Below, one piece after another: positions 1 to 10,106 of a DNA stretch of 64,000 nt. Source of the DNA: Kappaphycus alvarezii (taxonomy: Eukaryota > Rhodophyta > Florideophyceae > Gigartinales > Solieriaceae); contig NADL03000648.1 of NCBI GenBank assembly GCA_002205965.3, positions 310,001 to 374,000 of the forward strand. Direction: 5' to 3'. Position numbers and translations under genes: made by a program. Under the pieces are notes generated by a model that was given only the letters and a program-made list of their open reading frames with translations, ran no database searches and had not been told where the DNA came from. Within the stretch, counting starts at the first letter, position 1; the number at the start of each line of letters is the position of its first letter.

Positions 1-90
1 CTGTGCTCCACCCTTCTCCCTGTACTACCGAACTCTGCTCTCCAATCTTAAACATCCGCACTTTGGGCGCACGATGAGTGGAAGACACAA

Positions 91-1197
91 GTGGAACCCA
101 AGAAGGTTGTCCAGTTCACGAGTATCGACTCAATGCAGCGGTTTGGGCAGAGACAACTCGCTCGCTCAGTTGAGGAAAAGGCCTTTGTGGCCACGAGGGC
201 AATGAAGAGCTTCTCGAGAGCCAAAATGGACCTCATGCATAGACACGCAGCGCAAGCTGTACTGTCTAATGCGGCATGCCGCCTCGCCTGTCTTGACCCG
301 TCGATGTAGTCACAGGGTCACGGAGGTGCAGACCCGTTTTTGTTTTCTCCTTTCCTTCTCTCCGAACTCCGTTTAGAGTCCCCCTGCTAGAAGTGTCAGA
401 CAACGAAGTAAACTACCCCACCATTCCCCTCCTTTGATGCTATGCGAAAGGGGGATGAGAGGACCGTGGCATCCCAAGCCTCGTTGTCAGTCGATGGTTG
501 CAAGGGCTGGCTTTCATGTCAACCGGCTCAAGGATTGAGTACTTACATCTCGAACCGCAATTATTAAAATGGGTTTGCAGTCCTGCTGCCGGGTACAACT
601 GTCCCTTCCCTCTTCAAAATCCCACAAGGGGGATGCACGACATATATGGATCAGTATGGTGACCAAGTGCTGAGCTGTGCCCATGGATCCACCAACGGGT
701 GGCGGCATAACTCTAAAACACAGCTTTTTGCCGCGAGTTTCTCCAAAGCCGCCCAGCGCCCTGTTATAGAGCCCCCTCAACGCGTACATGCAGTTGGCCA
801 GGACATCAAGGCCCTTGGAGAGAACGAAGGCACAGACCATTATGACGTAACCGTCATACATTCCTTGACCCCCGCCCGCCCCCCCTCCCTCGCGCGATGC
901 CCTCTCAAGCCCTTAAACCACGCTCACCTGGACACGGATATCGCTTTGCCGAATTGATACGTTCAAGGGTCCCTGGGCATCGCTTCACTGCCCTTCCACT
1001 CTCCACGTTGGGGGACTGGAACCCGACCCGACTGCTCGGGAATTCGACTACCGTACTGCGACTGGCATTGCCGCAAGTGCAGCTGTTCCGATTGCTGAGG
1101 GGCTGCAAAAAATGTGCGGTCTTCACGCGGTGAGACCCCTCGAGGGGCGTGTCAGCAGAGTAATTTCTACACTTGCTGTGCTGGCGTCCGATGGGTC
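91..1197 (+). pseudogene. LINE-like reverse transcriptase, C-terminal region (fragment, split by gypsy insertion)
   Basis: Decayed 3' part of a non-LTR-type ORF, read through several frames. Residues encoded at 150-250 (QRQLARSVEEKAF...) resemble the linker after the polymerase. At 646-957 there is a block with YGDQVLSCAHG and a following RHN, which looks like the Cys/His motif of these proteins, followed by DHYDVTVIHSL, like the Asp-x-Thr strand of a restriction-like endonuclease. At 1000-1025 the frame reads LSTLGDWNP, matching the F-x-PL-x-(S/F)-(T/D)-x-G block seen in the two other fragments in this window (13990-14915 and 21497-21914). The ORF appears to continue to the gypsy insertion at 1198. 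The family assignment comes from motif order only; the polymerase itself is absent. The first 90 bases hold nothing I recognise. Confidence 0.5.
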
Positions 1198-1805
1198 TGA
1201 TATGGGTAAATCGGCGGGGGAGGAGATCCTCAGAACCAATTACCCTGAGAAGGAGGTGTTGCGAGCGACAAAAGTGCTGCCGTGGTATTGTTGAACGAAC
1301 AAAAGGGAGTGTATATAGAAGAGAGTTGAGGAAGCTACAAGCAAGTATAAAAGGGGCAGGGTCTACCACCGACGCTCTGCGACTAGCGTAAGAAAAAGTT
1401 TTCTTGGGTCTGAAGTTGACTCTCAACTTCCTACTACTCGGGACTTGGCTTGAAGTTGTCTGCCAACTTCATTTATGCTTTGTGTTTGACTTAACTTGTT
1501 GAGCGCCCCGCTCGGGTATGCTGGCTCCCAAGTAGTCCTACCATTTCATGCAAACAGCCCCTTATATAGAGTTTTCAACCCTCACATTCTGTTGCACCTA
1601 TACAGTACCTATGTGCCAAATCTGCACCGCCACAGTACAGTGCAAAGCATCCCTCTGAAAATAATTAAAAATATAATTGTAAGTACAGTGACAGCTCAGC
1701 CAGCACAGCATGCCAACTCGGCCAGCACAGCATGCCAACTCGGCCAGCGCAGCCAACTCAGCCAGCGCAGCATGCCAAGGAATATCTACAATTTTCATTA
1801 TATCA
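1198..1805 (-). repeat. 3' LTR of the gypsy element
   Basis: 608 bp. Identical to the other LTR except for t/g near 1203, g/a near 1222 and an extra 22-bp unit in the region 1690-1760 (units built on agcacagcatgccaactcgg). Its outer end abuts target-site copy GGGTC at 1193-1197. Confidence 0.95.
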
Positions 1806-1818
1806 CGCCTCCTTGCTC
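1806..1818 (-). promoter_or_regulatory. Polypurine tract of the gypsy element
   Basis: Immediately upstream of the 3' LTR on the coding (minus) strand the sequence reads GAGCAAGGAGGCG, a purine-rich run placed where plus-strand DNA priming occurs in LTR elements. Confidence 0.6.
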
Positions 1819-1927
1819 AAGACGAACGTCCCGACTCGTCATCATTCTTCTTCTGTTTCTATTAATGTAAGTTGCCTTATTGTTAAAACATGAGGCCTTT
1901 CAAACGAATAGGGATGCAGTTGATTAC

Positions 1928-4450
1928 CTATAAAATACTCCAACAAGTAGGTGCGCGTTTGATAGTTCCAATCATCTTTTTGGCATTCCCGCTTGACATA
2001 AGAGCGTATTCGAGAACTGTCTTCAGCTGAATCCATTTCTCCTTCAAAACTCGAAGCAGTGAAGTTGCAGTAAAACAAAGGGCGTTATCCGAGATTATCC
2101 TTTTTGGAAAACCAAACGGTTCAATTATTTCTTTTTCGATGAATCTCAGGACCACTTCAGCATTGGTCTCCTCACATGCAACTGCTATTGGCCATCCAAT
2201 TAGATGTTTTCCGCTATAAGGAGATATTTGTTTCCGGAAGATGTTTCCTTGAATGGGCCGGCAAAGTCAATTGAGAATGTTTCAAAAAGACCGGAAACTG
2301 GAAAGCTTAGAGTTGTATTATACTTTCGTATCGGAGTGAATTTTTGACAGTTGCCGCAGCTTTTCACGAAATAATAGACGTCCTTATGGATACTGGGCCA
2401 CCAGAATCTCTCCGTTATGAACTTTTTGGTTGTTTCGAGATCCCAATGCCCTAAATCATCATGGAAAGTCCTCAAGATCTTCATTCTTTCTTTCAAAGGG
2501 GCCACTAGTCGGGGACCGGCTTTTGTGTGTCGGAAGAGTTTCCTATTCCACAGTGTAAAAGCATTTTGATTCCTGCGTACCCAATTTCTGTGTTCAAGAT
2601 CAACCTTTCTCATTTCTAGTCCACCGAGGAATTTGATCAGTCCGTGAATATTAGCTTCGTACTCTTTATCGTTCGGCAACTGCACCTCGGCGACTCCGAC
2701 GACGTACTCGGAAGCTTTTTCATTTGGAATCAGTGCTTCCCACAAGCGGGATAGGTAATCGGCAGGCTGATTATTGCGTCCGGGTCTATACACAATTTCA
2801 AACCGATATTCTGCGAAAATGTCGAGCCATCGGCCCAGACGGTGATGTACATCTTTCTTTTGGAATGCTGTCTTAAGTGCCTGGTGATCCGTTATCAAGA
2901 CAAATTTCTCGAGTGATAAAAGGTATACGCGAAACTTTTTCAGCGCGAAGACGACAGCTAGCGCTTCTTTCTCGCAGACTGAGTATCTCTTTTCCGCGTC
3001 ATTCAGAGTTCGGCTTGCGAATTGAACAGGGTGTAGTCTTCCGTTTTCATCTTTTTGGGACAAAACGGCACCCAAAGACCGTTCTGAGGCATCTGTCTCC
3101 ACAACGAATGGTCTCTTGAAATCTGGGTACATGAGAACTGGGGGGACACATAGCTTATCTTTAAGCTCCTGAAATGCAGTTTCCATTTCCTTGTTCCAGT
3201 AAAATTTTCCGTTCTTCGTAGTGCTGGCATGTAACGGTGCTGCAGTCTTGGCGAAATCTTTTATAAATCTTCTGTAATATGAGGCCAGTCCTAAGAAGCT
3301 TCGGACCTCCGTCTTTGAAGCGGGCCTTGGTGCCAACTTGATTTTTTTCGTTTTCTCTGGATCCACTCTAATTCCCTCTTGGTCGACGATATGACCGAGT
3401 AATTGGATAGAAGTTTTCGCAAAGAAGCATTTGCTCAACTTAATTTTCAAGCTATACTCCGATATCCTCTCCAAAACTGTCTTGACGTGCGAGATGTGCT
3501 GATCCAATGTTTCTGAGAATATGACGACATCATCGATATAGACTCTTGCGAATGGAAGTCCTTTCAAAACCTCGTTCATCATTCTTTGGAATGTAGCTGG
3601 TGCATTCATGAGACCAAAAGGCATCACTTCGAACCTGAACGTACCGGCTTTGCTGGTAAAGGTTGTTTTTTCCTTACATTTTTCATCCAATGGAATCTGC
3701 CAATAGCCAGTGTAAAGGTCAATTGAGGTGAAATATCTCCCGTCCTTCAGGTCTTCGAGGATCTCCTCCATGTTCGGAATCGGAAATCGATCTGGTATCA
3801 TTCTCTGGTTCAGTTGTCGGGAATCGACGCAAAAACGCAGCTTTCCATCCTTCTTTGGTGCGACCACAACTGGAAACGACCATGGGGATGAAACTGGTCG
3901 AATAATATCATTTTTCAGCATACTTGTAACATTTTCTGAGATAAATTGGTCATATTTTGGCGGTTGACGTCTAGGCTTGTGGTAAATCGACCACAACTGG
4001 AAACGACCATGGGGATGAAACTGGTCGAATAATATCATTTTTCAGCATACTTGTAACATTTTCTGAGATAAATTGGTCATATTTTGGCGGTTGACGTCTA
4101 GGCTTGTGGTAAATCGGTTGAGTGTCGGTAAGTTCGAACGAGTGAGTAACCGGTACACTTGCTTGTCTCAAATCTGAAACGCTCCATGCAATTACTTCGG
4201 AAGATGTTAACATGTCGGATATTTTCAGTGAGGCGGGGGCGGGAAGGTGCTGCACTTTTCCTTGGATTTCTGCCATTTGGCGCCCTTTTTCTTCTTGATC
4301 CTCAACCTCAATATTTTGAAGGACCTCTTCCGTCGTGCTCACATCTTCATATATGGAATTCGACGTATTCTTATTTTCTCTCCAAAAGTAATCTTCTTTC
4401 ATGCTCCGAATTCTGTCCTTTGATTCGATATCATCGCAAAAAAAACACAT
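1928..4450 (-). pseudogene. pol: Pol of the gypsy element: reverse transcriptase, RNase H, integrase (broken)
   Basis: The first part (4450-3971) runs into the polymerase N-terminus and stops because of a 127-bp duplication. The main ORF (4038-2200, 612 aa) carries the polymerase with RFEVMPFGLMNAPATFQ and the catalytic YIDD; RNase H with VETDASERSLGAVL, EKEALAVV and ITDHQAL; a zinc-binding integrase N-terminus (H-x4-H ... CGNC); and the first core aspartate in SIDFAGPF. A frameshift near 2203 moves the rest of integrase to the next frame, which carries the second aspartate in IISDNA. At the exact D35E position the expected glutamate is a lysine (GNAKKMIG). The element cannot make a complete active Pol from this copy. 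Confidence 0.95.
3861..4114. repeat. Perfect-looking 127-bp tandem duplication within pol
   Basis: Unit 3861-3987 is repeated at 3988-4114 with no difference that I can see. As 127 is not a multiple of three, it shifts the frame and splits pol at the start of the reverse transcriptase (the YHKPRRQPPKYDQF stretch occurs twice). Confidence 0.95.
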
Positions 4451-4529
4451 TCGGGTTTCAAACTTATCCTAGAATTCCAGTCGTCATCTGTTTCAAACCC
4501 AGAATCATAATCGTCCCATGCCATGTTCA

Positions 4530-5057
4530 TTACCCCCGAGGGTATCCTTTTCCACTTCCGAAAGTGTTAGTTGGTTCCGAATCTTCGCTGTCATAGGTAG
4601 AAGTGAAATCTTCACTGTCCGTTTCTTTTAAATCTTCAGGATGCGTGCTTTTGTCGAAATCCAGGGGCATCTTCACGGCTCTGCCGTCAATATTAACTGA
4701 AACCATTTGATTGCCCAAGTCAATGCATGTCCCTAGTCTTTCCATGGTAGGGCAGCCAATGATTGCATCAAAAGGGAGATCCGGCATGACAAGAAAGTCT
4801 ACATCAACTTTAGAGTCCCCAAAGAACACGGAAACCTTGTCAACAGTGCCCATGCATTTTGAGACGGTTCCATCCGCTACAGTTATTTTTCGAGTCGTTG
4901 GAGTAATGTCGAGACCTAGATCTGTCACCAAAGTTTCTGAAATGAGGTTTGGAACAGCACCCGAGTCGAAGAGAGCTTGGGTTTTCATACCCAATACTTT
5001 GACTGGTACCAGCTTAGACGTCTTGATGCTGTCGAGGCCGATTGAAGAAACAGTTTC
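4530..5057 (-). pseudogene. pro: Retropepsin-like aspartic protease of the gypsy element
   Basis: The frame is open from the codon after a TAA at 5058-5060. The catalytic loop reads ALFDSGA (D-S-G), and the second conserved block reads DAIIGCPTMERLG about 70 residues later. The C-terminal part is acidic and low in complexity. Between the end of gag (5146) and 5057 the coding-like signal (GDAEDARKELKKI) lies in the third frame, so two frame changes separate Gag from the protease catalytic domain. One may be programmed frameshifting and the other is probably decay. Confidence 0.85.
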
Positions 5058-5145
5058 TTACCCTTAGCGGACTTCTTAGACCTGATAATTTTTTTGAGTT
5101 CTTTTCTCGCATCCTCTGCGTCGCCCCTCAAAAGTTGACCAAACG

Positions 5146-6405
5146 TTATCCCAGTTGGGCCGATGCAAGCTCAGCCACCGAATTGTACCTCTTCACATAC
5201 TCTAGTACGTCCTTAGAGATACTCTTAACTTTCTTACTCTTTTTCGTCTTCTTGGCCGGAGTGACTCCCACTCCTGGAACAACTTGATCAGACCTCTTGG
5301 TTCGAGGAGGTACAGGTGCTGGGATATGCTCCAGCATTCCATACTCTAGCCTAGGTTTCTTCGATAAAATGTTCCCTTCCCCATCCCTTTTTGTCACATT
5401 GACTTGACTAATCTCTTCAGCGATGGATACGTTACCGGCATCCGTCAACCTTTTATCCCTTCTATTTTGTAAGATTTTCACCTCTGGTCCTGACTCACTC
5501 CTTGCTTCCGATAAATTTGCTCTTCTGTTGTCTTTAGACCAGCAGTTACTTTCATGATGCCCATATCGACCGCACTTTGCACAACGAGTGTTTCTATGTG
5601 GATTATCAGGACACCTGTTTGCAAAGTGTCCAGGCTTGTGACAGTAAGAACATACTTCTGCGGCCTTAGGGGCCCCAGACTGGTTCTTCTTAATGGTAAG
5701 AGTAAGGCTTTCCAACTGCGAGGTTATCATGTCAAGTCGATTATCGAATCGGGTTTCCAACCTTTCTTCCAAGTTTTTGACATCGCTCCTGACAGATTCT
5801 AATGCCGCTGCACTAGTAGCCGGCCTTTGATAATTCTTTTCAGGATGTACGATAGGCATCGATGTGCGGGTTTCCCTCGGTACCTCACTCAGTGACTGAA
5901 ACGTCTCCGAATTTTTGACAAATTCTACTATGGTACCCTTCAGTTCATCAAAAGTGTGAGGGCCCTTGATAAGGAGGAAATCGGAGAGCCGCTTATCCCC
6001 CATAGCCGCCTTACGCAGCATTCCGTACTTGGCTTGGGCGTTGAACCCAGCCTTTTCATAAAGATCACACAAGTACACCAATGAGCTTAACAAATCGTCG
6101 AAGTTGAGCCGGGCCTCTATGGCAGTACGAATCATCTCATCTGGTTCTACCTCCTTAGCATACTCTTTCACAAGCCACTCACATACCTCACCGAAGTTAC
6201 GCCCATTCCCGTTAAGAGACCACCCGTCGATAAACTTGGACTTATATTTGTGCTTTGCGTCACCATGAAGATAGGCGAAGATACTTGCGGCCTTCTCTTC
6301 ATCGCCCTTCTCTCGCATCACAACGTTGACATATGTGTAAAGAAACTCCTCAACGTCTTCAGTCTTGCCGCCTGTGAACGTTATACGAGCAGCGTTGAGA
6401 TCCAT
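5146..6405 (-). CDS. gag: Gag of the gypsy element (intact ORF, 419 aa)
   Basis: Intact ORF from ATG at 6405 to TAA at 5146. Residues 1-200 are the helical capsid-like part, followed by a likely coiled-coil segment (about residues 205-245, LEERLETRFDNRLD region). Two CCHC zinc knuckles follow at about residues 253-290: CSYCHKPGHFANRC and CAKCGRYGHHESNC. The tail is basic and lysine-rich (KKTKKSKKVK). Gag coats and packages the element RNA into cytoplasmic particles. The frame stops before protease, so a frame change is needed to make Gag-Pol. The start lies 89 bp inside the 5' LTR, a normal leader length for a gypsy element. Confidence 0.95.
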   Translation of the reverse strand: MDLNAARITFTGGKTEDVEEFLYTYVNVVMREKGDEEKAASIFAYLHGDAKHKYKSKFIDGWSLNGNGRNFGEVCEWLVKEYAKEVEPDEMIRTAIEARLNFDDLLSSLVYLCDLYEKAGFNAQAKYGMLRKAAMGDKRLSDFLLIKGPHTFDELKGTIVEFVKNSETFQSLSEVPRETRTSMPIVHPEKNYQRPATSAAALESVRSDVKNLEERLETRFDNRLDMITSQLESLTLTIKKNQSGAPKAAEVCSYCHKPGHFANRCPDNPHRNTRCAKCGRYGHHESNCWSKDNRRANLSEARSESGPEVKILQNRRDKRLTDAGNVSIAEEISQVNVTKRDGEGNILSKKPRLEYGMLEHIPAPVPPRTKRSDQVVPGVGVTPAKKTKKSKKVKSISKDVLEYVKRYNSVAELASAQLG

Positions 6406-6493
6406 GATTACCGAAAAGAAATCCCCCGAAGTGTTCCTTACTACTGCTCAACTCGAATACCTCGGGTGCAACCCCCTCCACAAGAGTACCAAA

Positions 6494-7079
6494 TGATAGG
6501 GGTAAATCGGCGGGGGAAGAGATCCTCAGAACCAATTACCCTGAGAAGGAGGTGTTGCGAGCGACAAAAGTGCTGCCGTGGTATTGTTGAACGAACAAAA
6601 GGGAGTGTATATAGAAGAGAGTTGAGGAAGCTACAAGCAAGTATAAAAGGGGCAGGGTCTACCACCGACGCTCTGCGACTAGCGTAAGAAAAAGTTTTCT
6701 TGGGTCTGAAGTTGACTCTCAACTTCCTACTACTCGGGACTTGGCTTGAAGTTGTCTGCCAACTTCATTTATGCTTTGTGTTTGACTTAACTTGTTGAGC
6801 GCCCCGCTCGGGTATGCTGGCTCCCAAGTAGTCCTACCATTTCATGCAAACAGCCCCTTATATAGAGTTTTCAACCCTCACATTCTGTTGCACCTATACA
6901 GTACCTATGTGCCAAATCTGCACCGCCACAGTACAGTGCAAAGCATCCCTCTGAAAATAATTAAAAATATAATTGTAAGTACAGTGACAGCTCAGCCAGC
7001 ACAGCATGCCAACTCGGCCAGCGCAGCCAACTCAGCCAGCGCAGCATGCCAAGGAATATCTACAATTTTCATTATATCA
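6494..7079 (-). repeat. 5' LTR of the gypsy element
   Basis: 586 bp, the upstream LTR for the minus-strand element. It carries TATA-like TCTATATAAG at 6866-6857, the likely promoter of the genomic RNA. It has one fewer 22-bp repeat unit than the other LTR. Its outer end abuts target-site copy GGGTC at 7080-7084. Confidence 0.95.
6857..6866 (-). promoter_or_regulatory. TATA box of the gypsy 5' LTR
   Basis: TCTATATAAG on the minus strand. The related solo LTR at 10107-10647 keeps the same box (GTATATAAGG near 10273-10282), which supports a functional role. Confidence 0.5.
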
Positions 7080-7289
7080 GGGTCTCCCTGATTTTGGATG
7101 GCTGGGATTTACTCGCTCGTGCATTCACTTTCCAACGGACTTGGGCGACCACTGACAAGCCACCAGTCCTCCATATGTGGTCGACACTTGTCCTTCGACC
7201 TACGTGTGGTTGAGGCTTCCGCATCGACATGCGCCGGTCCACATGGTCTAGTGTGTGGCTGAGAGTCGCTAGGACCTCGGCGCACACGT

Positions 7290-7977
7290 CTCCGCCACAC
7301 ACTAGACCATGTCCAACGGCGCATGTCGATGCGTGTCGCGTATTCTCCCTTGTGCACACGCGAGACTCGAACCGTACAATCAGTTCGTCGGGTAGTTTCG
7401 CGCGCGGGAACGGTAGAGTAAAGGATAGGGATAGTTGGAGCCGAGCTGAACGAACAGTGGTTGACAGAGGGGGCCGAGCTGAACGAACGGCAGAGAGTTC
7501 CAGCTACTTTACTCATAGAACTAGAACAATAACCCTCTATGTGCGGTCGGCCGGGTGGTGCCGAAGGCGACACCCGGCGGCGCAGCATTTATACTGTACG
7601 TTCCAACGACCGGAGCAGCCCCAACGGCGGCGACGGTTTTGACGAGTAATGACAGTAAGTAGTACTGTACCCTAGCTACTGTAATGACAATGCGGAAGCC
7701 TCAACCACATGCAGGTCGAAGGACAAAAGTCGACCACATATGGAGGACTGGTGGCTTGTCAGTGGTTGCATCGGCCTTGTTGTCGTTGGGCGCTATATAG
7801 CGCACCACGACGGTCTTGTCCTCGACAATCTCGCGGACAAAATAGTATGACTGAGGTTGAGTCCGATCAGGCCGAATAGATGAGAGATACGGGGGAGCTG
7901 GTGTGCTAACGTTACTTTCATTGCCGATAAGCTTGCTTAAATAGACTACTGTAATGGTCCAGCTTGTCGTTCTACTT
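7290..7977. other. Spacer between the inverted-repeat arms
   Basis: GC-rich, no convincing gene. It contains a partial inverted copy of the arm at 7689-7769 and a direct near-repeat around 7440-7500 (gagccgagctgaacgaac in two forms). The ORFs here are short and have no recognisable domain. Confidence 0.5.
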
Positions 7978-8235
7978 CGTGTGTGCAGAGGTTCTGGCGA
8001 CTCTCAGCCACACACTAGGCCATGTCGAACGGCGCATGTCGATGCAGAAGCCTTAACCACACACAGGTCGAAAAACAAGTTTCGACCACAGATGGACGAC
8101 TGTTGGCTTGTCAGTGGTCGCCCACGTCCGTTGGGAAGTAAATGCACGAGCGAGTAAATCCCAGCCATCCAAAAGCAGGGAGACCCATCGGACTCCAGCA
8201 AAGCAAGCGTAGAAATTACGCTGCTAACAGACTCG

Positions 8236-10101
8236 CCCAGAATAACGCCGTTTGTGTCGAATTACAGTACCGTATTGTCATGCGCACTGTAATTGAGAAT
8301 ACGGTGCGCCCGTCGTGCTACATATACACCGCTCAGCGCTCGCGCCCGCACCCTCGCCGACAGGAGGTACAATCGAGAAGTTTAGCAACGTCGACCTCCA
8401 GGTCCCTTGTCCAGCCGAGGTGTGCAGCCCCAGGCCCTTCTCCGTAAATAAAATTTATTCCATTATTTCTCCCTAGCCTACTCAAACTACCTATCCCTAT
8501 CCAAATATACCCGTGAGCTTTCAATAAATACCCCTGATTGTACACGGGTACGATAGCGAGCGCAGTCATCGTAGTAAACACGACAGTTTGCCCTCGGGAG
8601 GGAGTTTTGGGCGAATCTCAATGCCACAGCGAGTCAGTTTGAGGGAACCTCCATTTCACGGGTGTATCAGTCGCTAGGCAAAGTAGGCCTCTTCTCCTTA
8701 ATCTCCAGCCGAACCTCACCTACTGTACCATTGATCCCTGACAATAAAAGCCCATCTCACTATTGATCCTTGACATAAAAAAACCTCATACTGTATAGCC
8801 CCCACCACAACTGCGGGCACGAGTCGTCCTCACAAGTAGACACGCTAGGGCCGCAGTTTCGCCCAAAGGGGCGTGTCTTGTGGCTGGCCTTACAATAATC
8901 TTGTAAAGCGCATCCTACTGTTTTCGCGTGTATGTTTCCCTCCTTTCTCCCCAGCAACATCTATCAGTGTCCTCAGCAGTAAAGCTTCTATTCCCACAAA
9001 TATCAGGCGATGAAGAGATTTGCTAGTAAAAGCAAAAAAAAGTAGCCTGTTAGTGCATTGAATAGTGATTGTGGGGCTCTTATCCTTCCACCTCCCCGTC
9101 GGCAGAGTGTGAGGTGATGATTAGAGAAAATTGAGGCTACGCAAATTTTATTGCACTCTGATAATTTGCAATATGTCAATCCAGGGCCCTGCTAAAGGAG
9201 AACTGAAGATGATGGCAGTTGGTTTCAGAAAGTTAAGGGCAAATTGTCAATAGAGTGTAGCTAGATTCCCCCAAGACTCTAGATGATCCCCTTTTATAGC
9301 CGATAATATAGCTCTAGCATATTACAGGTAGATTCTAGCTCAGTAAAAACTATAGTAATAATTAGAAAATAGGTACTAATAAACTGTAACTGCGAAAAGA
9401 ATTACTCTTACAAACTTTAGCGGAACACAACGTCAAATAAATTGGTTACGCATAAGTAAAAAGACTAGGTATAAAGCACCTTAGGATTAACACCAATTCA
9501 TAGAACTATATTACTATACAAGTTATCTGTTACGCAACTGCGTAATAGAGAACTGGAATAACGACAGAGAGCAAATTTCTATTACACAGTGGTGTAACAG
9601 TGACATTGTTACATTATACAGCCCTGGGAATAGGCTGGATTGACGGTGTTAGCGTAACTAGGCGCGATAGCTTTGGAACTGATCTGCAGGTAGTAGTTTT
9701 GTGAGTACATTGACTTGGAGAACCGTTGATGGCGTTTTTCATATGAGGAAAAGGAGAAATCTTCTCTATCTCACATATGAAACCATCAAGTGGGAAAAAG
9801 AAGTCGCTTTCTTGATCTTTGCGGAAACCGACATCCATGTCGCTCTTTCTATCCCATACTTTTTGCATGCTGAAATCCCTATTTCACTTCTCTCATTTCC
9901 CTTTCTGTTTTCTTTATTTCTATCTATACTGTGCAGATATCTAAAACACCCTTCAAAATAAACAATGTAGTCAATTTATTCTCGAGATATTTCGCCTTGT
10001 ACAATAACAAATATTTTTGCCTACGACAAATGTTACTATGAATAATTTAAAGACAAACTCGGCTCTATGAACCCGGTTATGGCTATCTTGCGATCAAAAA
10101 A
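8236..10101. other. No gene recognised
   Basis: Contains a pair of about 32-bp direct near-repeats around 8732-8790 (attgatccctgacaataaaa type) and small hairpin-forming stretches at 9531-9546 (TTACGCAACTGCGTAA) and about 9580-9597. An ORF at 9701-9961 has no domain and looks incidental. Confidence 0.5.
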
Positions 10102-10106
10102 GGATT

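Larger units (their letters stand above)
1198..7079 (-). mobile_element. Ty3/gypsy LTR retrotransposon, structurally complete, coding region broken
   Basis: A 5.88-kb element on the minus strand with LTRs of 608 and 586 bp. Each LTR starts TGATA and ends TATCA when read on the coding strand. A 5-bp target duplication GGGTC sits at 1193-1197 and 7080-7084. Coding order on the minus strand is gag, protease, reverse transcriptase, RNase H, integrase, the gypsy order. I see only two substitutions between the LTRs plus one 22-bp repeat-unit difference, so insertion was recent. Even so, pol carries a 127-bp tandem duplication, a frameshift in integrase and a lost catalytic residue. A primer binding site could not be assigned; after the 5' LTR the sequence runs TTTGGTACTC. 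Confidence 0.95.
1147..8235. repeat. Long imperfect inverted repeat (arms 1147-1197 + 7080-7289 and 7978-8235), left arm interrupted by gypsy
   Basis: The reverse complement of 7978-8235 aligns without a break to 1147-1197 joined to 7080-7289, about 260 bp per arm, at high but imperfect identity. A third, inverted copy of part of the arm lies at 7689-7769 (matching 7148-7228), and a smaller palindromic pair lies at about 7221-7260 and 7290-7330. The left arm begins inside the LINE-like ORF, so this could be two 3' ends of one LINE family meeting tail to tail, or a foldback element that has captured LINE sequence. The right arm preserves the uninterrupted target of the gypsy insertion. Confidence 0.75.

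Noticed and set aside
1842-2078. 78-codon minus-strand ORF overlapping the integrase tail
   Set aside because: Different frame from the integrase signal (IISDNA) and no domain; a shadow.
6440-6493. Candidate primer binding site TTTGGTACTC next to the 5' LTR
   Set aside because: The complement does not form a convincing tRNA 3' end beyond CCA, so I could not assign a tRNA.
6441-6722. Minus-strand ORF repeated in both LTRs (also 905-1426)
   Set aside because: Duplicated only because the LTR is duplicated; no protein motif and it crosses element borders.
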